The position numbers were made by a program, and so were the translations under genes. Under the pieces are notes generated by a model. The model had not been told where the DNA came from and made no database searches. It was given only the letters and a program-made list of their open reading frames with translations. 10,161 bases of DNA from Tetrahymena elliotti 4EA (Eukaryota > Ciliophora > Oligohymenophorea > Hymenostomatida > Tetrahymenidae), in the NCBI GenBank assembly GCA_000231825.2, contig JH720310.1:1054343-1064503 (forward strand). Direction: 5' to 3'. Below are positions 1 through 9,587 of the stretch, in pieces (the first letter of the stretch is position 1; every line of letters starts with the position of its first letter).

Positions 1-859
1 TCACCAATATTTTTCAAACTTTTAAATATAACAATTGATTCATAAAATAAAATTGATGTTTTTTCAAAACGTGAGATAAATTATGAATACTATTTTTACA
101 AGAAAGTAAAAAGTCAAAATTTATACATTTGATTATTTATTTGAAAGAAAAATTAGTAATTTTACCTCAATTCAATCTTAAGTTGTGAGTAAGAGCTTAA
201 ATCAGAGCTTAGTAGCTTTAAATAAATAAAAATTAAAGTATATCAATATCTACAGAAATTGAAGTACTTCAGCAAGATTTGTAAAATATTTTTAATTTTG
301 TATTAACATTGATTTATTTATTTTTAAATATGAAATTGAATATTAATTAATTTGAAAAATTAGATTAATTTTTTCAAAAAAATTTTTTGCAAACTTGATC
401 ACAAACTGAATTAATCTGATTATTAGGATTATTAGTAATGAGATTCAGATACTACTGCTGATTTGCAAAAAGTCAGAAAGAATTAAATAATTTTAATTAA
501 AAAATTCAAAATCAAAGTAAGGTTGATTGCAGCATTAAATTTTTGAAATTATTTGTCACTCCATATGTTCAAGTTATGTTTGTAAATTTGTAAATCTTAA
601 AAGAAGTTAATAATTTAAAATTAAATAAAGAAATAATATTTTTCAAAGATATTGTTTATAAATTTTTTTATTATTTATTACTAATATTATTCTTCAATTC
701 TTGAAAGATAAGTTAATTGATAAAATTTGTTATGGTTGCAAAAAATTTTAGCATACATGACTACTATTTTTTACCAGATTTTCTTGATTTTATTTTAGCA
801 ATTATTTTATTCACCATTTGGATTATATTTAATTTAATAAAATTTTTCTTTCCTAAATA
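1..859. other. AT-rich stretch with no supportable gene
   Basis: I see no convincing gene here. With TGA as the only stop, several open stretches exist, as expected by chance in such AT-rich DNA. The most gene-like is 732-863 on the plus strand: it starts at ATG, ends at TGA and would encode 43 residues with a hydrophobic segment near residues 18-38 that could span a membrane. It has no homologue I recognise. The N-terminal part and left end of the hAT element at 860-2293 should lie in this stretch or further left. I found no copy of its terminal inverted repeat here. Confidence 0.4.
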
Positions 860-2293
860 ATGAAGAAGGTATTATCTTTAATGACTGAAAGATGGAGCTA
901 TAACACAACTTCTTTGTTATTCAGCATTACTTATTTGATTTTGAATATTTCTAAATGAGGACTCATTTTCTTTTAAAATATTTATTTATGTACATAGATA
1001 TTAGCTAATAATTAGTCTAATCTACTTATATAAACTAATCTAATCTCAATTCAGACAATAAAATTTATGTTAACATATTTATGTAATATAGTATGGTCTT
1101 TCATTAAAATTCACATTGATTTGATAATAGGATATGGCCTTCAGATTAAAAGAAATGGTTTCCTTTAAAAAAATTTCTCCTAAAGTATTTTCTTTATTGA
1201 TATGCAATAATAAGTTGATTTTCTCTGATAAAGTTAACTTTGCTCCCAGAGATTTTTAATTTTTTTATTGAATTTCACTCCATAAATTTCTTCTAAATTT
1301 ATTTTTCATTTCTATAAATGCACAAATTAAATTGATCTAAGTTTACAATTCTTTTTTTACTTGTCAGTACATATTTTTATACACGAACACTAAAATAAGC
1401 AAGGAGAGGTTAATAAAAATAATAATACAAAATTCATTATTTCAGTAATTTGTTTTTATTTCTAGCAAAAGCAAATTCATTGAAAATTTAAATAGCTAGT
1501 CAAATAAATGGAATAATGTTAATTTTAGGCATTAATTTAAAATTGTTTGTGCATCAATTTTTAATATTTTATCTTAATGTTAATTTTCAAGGAATCTGAA
1601 TAATTTATCCTAATTTTCCTCCCAAATCAATTAAGACAATGATAGAAACATTCAAAATTTTATATTCAATAAAAAAAGAAAGATTTAAAGTAATCTGAAT
1701 ATTTATCATTTTTCAAAATATTAAATAATAATATTTTTTACATAGTTTTTTGATAATTTTTTATATAAAATTCTTAATAATAATAAAAACAAATATTTTT
1801 TTCTTGATTTATTTGGTATGAGAGAATGTTAGAAAATTAAGAGCTAAGTTTTGGTGAAGAATATGAAATTGAATAGAAAATAAAAAAATTTACTTTAGAG
1901 AAAGAATTATAATTGTACTCATAAGAAAAATAAATACCTCTTTAGGAAAAACATTCTAATTTATAATGGTGGAAAGGGAATGAAGACAGATTTCCTCTTA
2001 TTTCTTAAGTTGCAAAAATATTTTTTTCTATTCAATCAACATCTGTGAGCAGTGAGAGAACATTTTCTACAGCAGACTTCATCATGAATAGGAAAAGATC
2101 TAATTTAAAATCAGCTTTATTAGATATTAATTTTCATAGTATAAAATAAACATCTTTGATTTTGTAAATTTATAAGTATGTTTAAAATTAATCATATTAA
2201 TTTGATTATTTTTTTTTAATTTAGTCAATTAATTTTTTTTTAATCAGGCACAACACTAATAAATAGATATAATTTTCATCAAACACTTTATGA
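860..2293 (+). pseudogene. Decayed hAT-family transposase (ciliate code)
   Basis: This is a broken transposase of the hAT (hobo/Ac/Tam3) DNA-transposon superfamily. The sure part is a code-6 open frame at 1808-2293. At 1964-2146 it carries the hAT C-terminal dimerisation domain: a WW pair (QWWKGNEDRFP), then FFSIQSTSVSSERTFS, then MNRKRSNL and a closing LLDINFH. This matches the family pattern WW..N...FP.L..A..L.I..TS..SER.FS......R..L. Two TAA/TAG codons in or beside this block read as Gln. Weaker traces lie upstream in the same frame: LSLMTERWSYNTTSLLFSIT at 872-931 resembles the first catalytic strand (usual TTDxWTS, here Glu for Asp), and YKCTNQIDLSLQ near 1313-1348 resembles the C..H.L.L motif with His lost. 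A TGA at 956-958 and frame changes between blocks show it is dead. The stretch between the last two blocks is shorter than I recall for the family, so an internal deletion is likely. Confidence 0.75.
2245..2258 (-). repeat. Probable right terminal inverted repeat of the hAT element
   Basis: On the minus strand this reads TAGTGTTGTGCCTG, the style of hAT ends (YAGTG/YAGGG followed by a short G/T-rich stretch). It sits about 100 bp past the dimerisation domain, where the right end should be. The next 8 bp outward, ATAAATAG (2259-2266), fit the hAT target-site pattern nTnnnnAn. No left partner or second copy of the 8-mer was found in the window, so this end is inferred. Confidence 0.5.
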
Positions 2294-2451
2294 TATTTAT
2301 CATTCATGCATAACCGGAATTCTAAATTTATTTTATTATTCGAGACCATTTTTTATCTTAAATTAATTTATTTTTATTATTTAATATGATAATGTCTTAA
2401 AATGTCTTTTTATTTACTTTATCAATTTTTTGAATAAAAAAAAAAATAACA

Positions 2452-2997
2452 TATAAAAATCTTAGAATTTTTTATCAATAAAAAATTAAAAATATTTTCA
2501 GGAAGGATTTAATATAAGAAAAAACAATTTTAAATGTAAAAATAACTTAGTTTGATTGTAAAATATATTTGAAATAATAATAATTTAGATTAAATTAATG
2601 GGTTAGTTAAAGTATAATTCAAATTAAAGAGCTGCTTTTCAATAATTTTTGAGCATATATATTTTTTTGAAGAATATCACACCCATCTACAAACCGATTA
2701 TCAATATAGAATGAATTCTGAGAATTATAAATCTAGAAAATGATTTTTTGGATTTTAAAAATAAATTAACAAATTTAAAGGATTTAAATTATGTTATAAA
2801 AAATAATTTTTGGTCTAAAAATAATTTTGTGTGATTGAACTTGAAGCAGAAAACCAATTTTCAATAATTATTTAAGATAATATTTGTTTTGAAGATATGT
2901 TTTTGAATAATTCTTGAGTATCTATTTTATGAAAAATAAACAGATTACTTATCTACAAACAAATTATAAAAGTAGTATGTAAAAATCTCTGAATTTA
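2452..2997. repeat. Downstream repeat of LRR copy A, two ~270-bp units
   Basis: Two degenerate direct units (about 2452-2725 and 2725-2997) follow the 3' end of LRR copy A. Each has the order: an aaaatct..gaatt box, a taaaggatttaa-type box (2503 and 2777), a run ending in ataattttgtttgattgaa, a ttttgaagat box, and an atctacaaa box. Related units follow copies B (5250-5765) and C (9470-9790), so the unit travels with the gene. No coding sequence is seen; it is probably 3' UTR and spacer. Confidence 0.6.
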
Positions 2998-3056
2998 TTT
3001 TAAAAGACATAATTTGAAATATAGATGACACATTTTAATATTTTTGACTGAGTTAT

Positions 3057-4434
3057 TCAATGATCATTATAATAACCATGAATTTAATAATGATATTAAT
3101 CTTTATGATAATATTCAAAATCATCATAATAATTATCTTGGTAATCAGACAAGTCATCTCCAGAAGGATCATCCTCTTAAAAGTAATCAGTTTCATCGGA
3201 ATAAAAAATAGTTTTCAGTTCAACTAAACTTCTTATTTTTTTTAATTTTTTTCTAAGTATTTTGCCCAAATAATCGCTGATGCCATTATATCTAAAAAAG
3301 ATGATAAATTATTTAAGAATATTTTTAATTGATAAATCTTATTTTACTCCAGTTGCAAATCTAAACATATAAGCTATTTTAATGATTATAGAAGTTATAT
3401 CAAAGAATAAACTCCACCATCCTCAAATTTATTATAACTTTTCAATATAAATTTAGTTATTAATATGATCAATTTATTGTTCAATATTAATTTTTTTAAA
3501 GTTTATTTGAAAAGATCTTTATTGAATTAATTACCCAAGATAGAGCTTAATAGATTTTAGTTTTTCCATACACTTTAAAACAAATCCTAATTATTCTAAG
3601 CTGTCACTTTATAATTTGTTGTTTCTTTTTTAATTATTAATTAAAGGTTAGAATAAACATATTTGAAATTAAAAATTTTATTTATAAAGAAAGCATAAAT
3701 AACATATATTACGTACGTAACATCTAGCTCAATGTAGTTTAAGTTCTTTAGGGAAATTAGTGATGAACTAAACAGCTTTAATCCTTTGTGGGCTTATAAA
3801 GTTTGACTGTATTTTTAAGTAAATATTTAAGTTAAAATATTAAAAAAAGAATAATTATCTTATAAAACTTCAAAATCTGATTAAATAACTATCTCACTAA
3901 ATTAAATCACATAAAAGTAAAAATTATTTTATTCTACTTTAGATTTAGTGACAAACTCTTTAGATTTTCAATTTTTGCTAACTACTCACATAAGATAAAT
4001 ACTCCTTACTCTGTGAATTTACACATGCTATATCAATTAAAAAATTAATTAGAAAGAAAAAAATAATTTGAAGCTATTTTAATTTACCTAAAATCAAGAT
4101 ACAAGCTTGTTAATTTTGAGCATCTGGTGAATGCAGAGGTAAAATTAAGCACTTTCTCATTATTACTGAAATCAATAGACCTATTTTATTTAAAAAGAAT
4201 GAAAAATAATAAAATCTTGGAAAAACAATTTACACAAAAACTAAATCTAATTTTTCAAGAGAAAAGCATTATGGTAGAGCTTATTATAAGCCTAAATATA
4301 TTTTTGCATCGATATCAGGCCTGATCAATTAATGAATATTTAATACAATTTCTTTTGTTAAATAATTACTCTGTATTTTTTTTATGTGGTTATTTTCCAG
4401 AATCATGTTAATAAGGTCCGTAGTAATGATTCAT
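3057..4434 (-). CDS. LRR protein, copy A, 8 exons, acidic C-terminus (ciliate code)
   Basis: Spliced gene of the leucine-rich-repeat class, not previously named to my knowledge. Exons, minus strand: 4434-4370, 4320-4234, 4165-4088, 4027-3938, 3806-3717, 3624-3535, 3437-3348, 3291-3057. Lengths are 65, 87, 78, 90, 90, 90, 90 and 235 nt, total 825 nt, 274 residues plus TGA. All seven introns (49-131 nt) are GT..AG and phase 2. Exon 1 encodes a short leader (MNHYYGPYQHDSGKQP). Exons 2-7 each hold one LRR, for example NNKLQSDSLEQLGFVLKCME followed by KLKSIKLYLG, and YNKFEDGGVYSL ending LDLQLE. Exon 8 has a half-repeat (YNGISDYLGKIL), a basic stretch, then an acidic Asp/Tyr-rich tail. No signal peptide, membrane helix or catalytic domain is visible, so it is probably a soluble binding protein. 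The ATG is chosen because its position and frame are shared with copy B. Partner and role are unknown; transcription is untested. Confidence 0.85.
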
Positions 4435-5210
4435 ATCAATTGCACTTTTTTATTAAACAAAATATTCAACTTAAAATGATAAGTTTAAATTTAGTAACGT
4501 GAAAATGAAGCATAGATCTTTATAATTCTCCTTATTATTAGACTCAAAGAGCTATTTTAATATTTAATAGGTGTTAATGTCATTTTAAAAATGTCAAAAA
4601 TGCTTTTATTACTTCTTAAATTGGCATACTATTTTCTTTGGCTAGGCTTATGCTATACATTTTATCTAAAATTTTCCAAATTATTATAAAAAATATAGAG
4701 AGAAATTCTAATCTGATAATATTAAAATAAGTTGTTAATCAAATTATTAGAATTTAAAAACATTGATAAAGTGTCTAAATTTTAAATACACCTTGGCCAT
4801 AAATAACTAAACATTTTAAGGATATCTTAGTAGACAAAATATTCTGTATTATGCTTTTTTAAATGTATATACATTTAAAGTATTTCAAAAATAATATATT
4901 ATTCTATGGAAACTTAGAAAAAGAAAAAATGATAAATGAAATAATTTTTTATTATTTCTTTCTTTAAAGATTATTTGTTCATTATAAATTTTATTTTTTA
5001 TTTATTTCTTTCTTTAAAGATTATTTGTTCATTATAAATTTTATTTTTGTTAAAAAAATAGCCAAACATTTTAAGGAGATTTAAAAATCTAGAAAATAAA
5101 ATAAGCTGTGTTTCTTTTTATTGAGAGTTTGTTTTCATTTCAAAATAAAAAATGACTTCTTCATATTTTGTGATGCGTTTTAAAAAAATATTATTTGCTC
5201 TTTTTATATA
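4435..5210. other. 5' flank of LRR copy A, conserved with copy B
   Basis: Upstream sequence of copy A that aligns well with 7201-7850, for example around 4660-4800 against 7410-7560. It should contain the promoter and 5' UTR, but no specific element can be recognised. No LRR exon fits on the minus strand. The short motif aaacattttaagga recurs at about 4810 and 5066, and again near 7856 upstream of copy B. Confidence 0.5.
4952..5048. repeat. Exact 50-bp tandem duplication
   Basis: Positions 4952-4998 are identical to 5002-5048, a period of exactly 50 bp. Copy B has only one version of this stretch (about 7660-7706), already diverged, so the duplication arose in copy A after the loci separated and is recent. 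Confidence 0.9.
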
Positions 5211-5249
5211 TTGGATAAAAAATAAAAATAAATGTATGTAAGATATTGA

Positions 5250-5765
5250 ATGTCAAAAAAAGATTTTTTTAAAATTAAAAAATTTAAAAGATTTTATATT
5301 TTTAAAAATAATTTTGCTTGATTGAAGAACTAAATAATTTGAAGAAATAAAAAACCATTTTTAAAAAATTTCAATGAAATTAATTATTTAATTAATAATT
5401 GATAAGTTGATATAAGGCAAATATAAAATATATATATTTTATTTACCTAAGAGATATCTTGCGTATATTATCATGTAAAAATCTTTGGACTGTTTGTTTA
5501 TCAAGAATAAATACAACTTAACATTTAAAGGATTTAATATTATAAAAAACAATTTTTTTGATGTAAAATAATTTTGTTTGATTGAAGAAAATAGAAAATA
5601 AATTCATTATAATAATTTAAATGAAATTTAATATTTAAAATATAATTATTTTGAAGATGTGTGTGTTTTCAATTATTTTGAATGTCCATGTTTTGAAGAA
5701 AAAATAGCATAATTAGTAATCTACCTACCAATCAATTTAAAATATAGATAAAAAAATCTCTGAAT
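5250..5765. repeat. Downstream repeat of LRR copy B, two units
   Basis: Two degenerate units (about 5250-5490 and 5490-5765), related to those at 2452-2997 and 9470-9790. The taaa(a/g)gatt box is at about 5285 and 5524, each followed by an ataattttg(c/t)ttgattgaag box. The spacer between the 5' flank of copy A and this repeat is only about 40 bp. No coding sequence seen. Confidence 0.55.
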
Positions 5766-5897
5766 TATGGATGTATGTATAAATCTATAAAAACACATAA
5801 TTTTAAATATAAATGACACATTTTAATAAATATTTCTTACTAAATTATTCAATCATAATCAAAATAATCTTCTTGATCATCATCATTAGATAATCAT

Positions 5898-7200
5898 TCA
5901 TATTACATGTAAAATATCTTCTGAAAACTAATCAGTTTAATTATAATAAAATCTAGTTTTCAGTACAACTAAACGTTTTATTTGAATTAATTTTTTTCTC
6001 AGTTTGTTGCCCAAATAACCACTAATTTTATTTTCCCTAAAAGACAATAAATGATTTAAGAATAAAAATAATTGATAAATCTTATTTACTCTAGTCTCAA
6101 ATCTAAATATTTAAGCTATTTTAATGATTATAGAAATGATATCAAAGAATAAACTCCACTTTCCTTAAATTTATTATAACTTTTCAATATAAATTTGTAT
6201 ATTAATGATAGATCATATTTCTTCATTTCCATATTGCTCAATATTAATTATTGTCAATTTTATTTGAAAAAATATTTTATTTAATTACCCGAGATAGAGC
6301 TTAATTGTTTTTAGCTTTTGCATACACATCAAAGCAAATCCTAATTATTCTAAGCTGTCATTTTATAATTTGTTGTTTCTTATTTTGTAATTAAAGGTTA
6401 GAGCAAATATATTTGAATTAAACTTTTAATAAAACATAACATAATATAAGGAAAATAAATATATTACTGGATATCCAGCTTAAAGTAGATTAAGTTCTTT
6501 AGGAATATTAATTCTGAACAGAATAGCTTTAATCCTCTAAAACCAAATAAAGTTCTACTACATTTTTTAAGGAAATATTTAAATTTAAAATTAAAAAAAG
6601 AAAAATTCTCTTGATCAAGCTTCAAAATCAATCTGATTAATTAACTAAATAACTAACAAACAAAATTAAAGCAAAAATGAAAGTAAAAATTATTTTATTT
6701 TACTTTAGATGAAGTGACAAACTCTTTAGATTTTCAATTTTTGCTAACTACTCACATAAGAGAAATAATTCTTAATGATTCAATCTGGAATTGCTAGAGC
6801 ATATAAAAAATTAATTAGAAATAAATAAATAATTTATATTATTAAATTATTTTAATTTACCTAAAATATAGATTTAAGCTGGTTAATTTTGTGCATCTAG
6901 TGAATGTTGAGGTTAAATTAAGCACTTTCTCATTATTCAAAATATTACTATTTTATTTATAAAGAATTAAAAATGACAAAATCTCAAAAAGTAATTTACA
7001 TAAAAAGTAAATTTAATTTCTCAAGAGAAGAGCATTATGGTAGAGCTTCTAGTAAGTCAAAATATATTTTTTCATAGATATCAGGTCTTATAAATTAATT
7101 AATATTTAATGCAATTTTGTTTGTTAAATATTTACTCTGTATTTTATTCATGCGGTTATTTTCCAGAATTATGTTAATAAGATCTATTAAAATACCTCAT
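5898..7200 (-). CDS. LRR protein, copy B, 8 exons, truncated tail (ciliate code)
   Basis: Paralogue of copy A. Exons, minus strand: 7200-7136, 7086-7000, 6947-6861, 6793-6704, 6557-6468, 6378-6289, 6179-6090, 6036-5898. Lengths are 65, 87, 87, 90, 90, 90, 90 and 139 nt, total 738 nt, 245 residues plus TGA. Introns are 49-146 nt, GT..AG, all phase 2. Leader: MRYFNRSYQHNSGKQPHEQN. LRR examples: NNKLQNDSLEQLGFALMCMQ and YNKFKESGVYSLISFLQSLK. The exon 3 acceptor used in copy A (CAG) is lost here; an AG 9 nt further upstream in the gene keeps the frame and makes exon 3 87 nt. In exon 8 a 2-nt loss relative to copy C, just after FSED, shifts the frame to a TGA at 5900-5898, removing the acidic tail. 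The old tail frame is still readable down to 5849. It may be functional with a short tail or in early decay. Confidence 0.75.
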
Positions 7201-7850
7201 ATTTATTGAACTTTTTTATTTAAGAAAATATTGAGCTTAAAATGATCAATTTAAATTTATTAACCCAGAAATGGAGAGGATATTTGTATAATTCTCCTTA
7301 CTATTAAACCTAATGATCTATTTTAATATTTGATAGTTTTTAATATCCTTCTAAAAATATCAAAAATGTATTTATTACTTCTTAAATTGTGGTGAATCTT
7401 ATGAAAGACATTTATCTAAAATTTTCCAAAAAATAATTATTATTAAAAAATCTAGAGAGGAATTCTATTCTGATAATATTAAAACAAGTTGCTAATCAAA
7501 TTATTAGAATTTAAAAATATTGATAAAATATCTTAATTTTAAATATACCTTGGTCATAAATAATAAATGTGTATAGACATTTAAAGTATTTCAAAAATAA
7601 CATAATATTCAATGGAAACTTAGAAAAAGAAATTCTAAATAAAATAATTTTTTGTTGATTCTTTCATAAAAGATTAAATGTTTATTATAAATTTTATTTT
7701 TTATTTAAGTTAAAACACACAAAGGAGATTTAAAAAATCTAGAAAAGAAAATAAGTTGTGTTTCTTTTCATTTAGAGTGTGTTTTCATTTCAATATAAAA
7801 ATGAATACATATTCTGTGATACATTTTAAAAAGAAATATTATTTGCTAAT
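7201..7850. other. 5' flank of LRR copy B
   Basis: Aligns with the 5' flank of copy A through about 7850, where similarity stops. It presumably holds the promoter and 5' UTR. I recognise no element and no additional exon. The open frame at 7756-7953 on the plus strand lies across this flank and the adjoining degenerate duplication and has no support as a gene. Confidence 0.45.
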
Positions 7851-8010
7851 ACCCAAACATTTTAAGGATTTTCAAGTAGATTTAAAAAATATAAGAGATA
7901 AAACAATCTATACTTATTTTTATTTAGAGCTTGTTTTCATTTATAGTATTTAAAAAATGGCTTCATACTTTGTTAGTGACATGATATAAAAAGAAATATC
8001 TAGCTAATAA
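7722..8010. repeat. Degenerate ~150-bp tandem duplication
   Basis: Boxes at 7727 (agatttaaaaaatct), 7771 (tttagagtgtgttttcattt) and 7831 (aaagaaatattatttgctaa) recur at 7878, 7923 and about 7988 with offsets of 151-157 bp. The first unit matches the 5' flank of copy A (about 5075-5200). The second is extra and marks the left edge of the sequence found only between copies B and C. Confidence 0.55.
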
Positions 8011-8935
8011 TATATATTGCATAAAAATAAATTATGGTTAAAGAAACTAGCCCAGTTTGATTGATGCACATAAATTAAAAAAATAGAATATTTTATTTTA
8101 AATAAATTAGAAAATTAGCTGATCATTGAATAAAAGATTATTTTTTCTTAGGTAAATGAAATAATTTAATAAAAGGCCAAAATTTACTTATTTAAGAATA
8201 TTTTTGAATTTCTAATTAAAGTATAAAGATTTTTACTCAAACTTTATATAGTATTGATAAAAAGATAACTTAATTTTTAAAAAAATCTAAAAAAACAAAG
8301 AAGAGTAAAATTAATTTGAATGATGATGACAGCTATTATTTTAAGAATTAAAAGAAAAAATTAACTTTTAATAAATTTTGCCTTTTTTTATTATTTTGTT
8401 GAAACATTATCTGAGGAAATTTTGCTTTAGATCAATCAATTAACACTACATTGGTTTAAAGCAGTAAATAGTAATATGGTCTATCTAACCTCAACATTTA
8501 AAATAATCTTGAAAAAAAAGTTTTGATGAGATAACAGAATAAAATGAAAAGGCAATTTAAACAAAATACCCCAAAAAACAGTTTTAATAAACCAATTAAT
8601 TTGTAATTTGATCTAAATAAATGCATGCACAATTATCTTTTCTTTATATTTCTAGTTAATTATCTAGCAAAGGATAATTTTCATAATAAAAATAAAATAA
8701 ATGAAAAAGAAATTCCTTAAAACTTACTTAGAATTTAAAAAATTAAATATTTTTTATAAAATTTTGAAATCAATATTTTCTTTATTCACTAATGATAATA
8801 GTTGTTAAAATGAAAATCTTCACTAAAAATTAAAAAATCTTCACAATCTTCATTCAACTGCAAATAAAGTCTTTCGCTCATTTAATGTATGTATGTATGT
8901 ATGTATGTATGTATGTATGTATGTATGTATGTATG

Positions 8936-8968
<33 letters not shown>

Positions 8969-9200
8969 GTGTATATTAGAGGCAAATAATATGGAACAAA
9001 CTCAAAGGATTTACTAGCCTATAATATTTAATAAAATATATTATGTGAGAATGTTTATTTTAGGCAAGTATATGAATTTAGATCAAATAAGTATATATAT
9101 ATATTGTTATTCAGTCTATTATATATCATATAATAAAATATATTTTTCACTCTTTGAAATTTAAAAATATTTATGAATTTAACTTCAAAATAGAAATTGA
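8011..9200. other. Inter-gene segment unique to the B-C interval
   Basis: This stretch has no counterpart between copies A and B. The only coding-like piece is a code-6 open frame at 8208-8402 on the plus strand (64 codons, TGA stop). It has a lysine-rich then acidic run (KKSKKTKKSKINLNDDDSYY) with one internal TAA as Gln. There is no upstream ATG in frame, so at best it is a gene fragment. The segment also holds the ATGT microsatellite. I see no RNA gene, terminal inverted repeats or target duplications marking it as a clean insertion. Confidence 0.4.
8885..8964. repeat. (ATGT)20 microsatellite
   Basis: Twenty uninterrupted copies of the tetranucleotide ATGT, 80 bp. Perfect arrays of this length are usually length-variable between individuals or clones and prone to assembly error. 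The flanks are ordinary AT-rich sequence. Confidence 0.98.
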
Positions 9201-9587
9201 AAGAAAAGTTGTTTGTGGCAATTAATTTAGAGAAAGATAGATACAATTTTGGTGATAATTGAGAAAAAAATTTCAATTAAATTGATAGTAAAATATATTG
9301 AAGGCAGACTATTTCGAAAAAAAGAAGATGTTATTTTTTTGATTGAATTTGAAATAGAAAACAATCGATTTGTATTGATTTTTTCATTATTTTTTATTTT
9401 TTGTCTTTTGAAGTATCTTGCTAATCAACGAGCAAATTATAAATTTAGAATGTAAAATTCTCAAAATTAGAAATCCAGAAAAAGATTTTTTTTTATTAAA
9501 ACAAATTAAAAAATGTAAAGGATTTAATATTTTTAAAAATGGGTTTGCTTGATAGAAGAATTAGTAAAAATAACTTTTTTTGATTGA
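9201..9587 (+). other. Unassigned open frame, ciliate code, doubtful
   Basis: Open in the ciliate code from after a TGA at 9198-9200 to a TGA at 9585-9587 (128 codons). Only 9249-9455 is also open in the standard code. The translation includes GRLFRKKEDVIFLIEFEIEN and a hydrophobic stretch (FVLIFSLFFIFCLLKYL) that could be one membrane helix. There is no ATG near the beginning, and the last third runs into the downstream repeat of LRR copy C, which is non-coding elsewhere. I recognise no family. It could be a fragment, an internal exon or chance. Confidence 0.2.

Larger units (their letters stand above)
2998..5210 (-). repeat. Duplicated segment, copy A (partners 5765-7850 and 9790-10161)
   Basis: This block aligns co-linearly with about 5765-7850 and, as far as the window goes, with 9790-10161. 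Anchors: exon 8 starts at 3291, 6036 and 10042; the start codon at 4434 and 7200. Similarity covers exons, introns and about 700 bp of 5' flank, so the whole locus was duplicated and not only the coding part. The segments are in direct orientation. Confidence 0.85.

Noticed and set aside
400..720. Possible BED-type zinc finger or N-terminus of the hAT transposase (CKFVNLKRSQQF near 580)
   Set aside because: The Cys/His spacing is incomplete and the frame has stops on both sides; too weak to annotate.
3290..3420. Continuous minus-strand reading through the last intron of copy A, giving a piggyBac-like look (WSLFFDIIS, AYMFRFATG)
   Set aside because: This frame hits a TGA at 3425-3423 and treats a 56-nt intron as coding. 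The alternative frame with GT..AG splicing restores LRR repeats in all three copies.
4127..4324. Standard-code 65-codon open frame, plus strand
   Set aside because: It is antisense to exons 2 and 3 of LRR copy A, which are supported by a second copy, splice sites and phase.
7756..7953. Standard-code 65-codon open frame, plus strand
   Set aside because: It runs across a degenerate tandem duplication in the 5' flank of copy B, and the corresponding flank of copy A does not conserve it.
9055..9276. Standard-code 73-codon open frame, minus strand
   Set aside because: Low-complexity Phe/Asn/Ile/Tyr translation through AT repeats, with no homologue or splice context.
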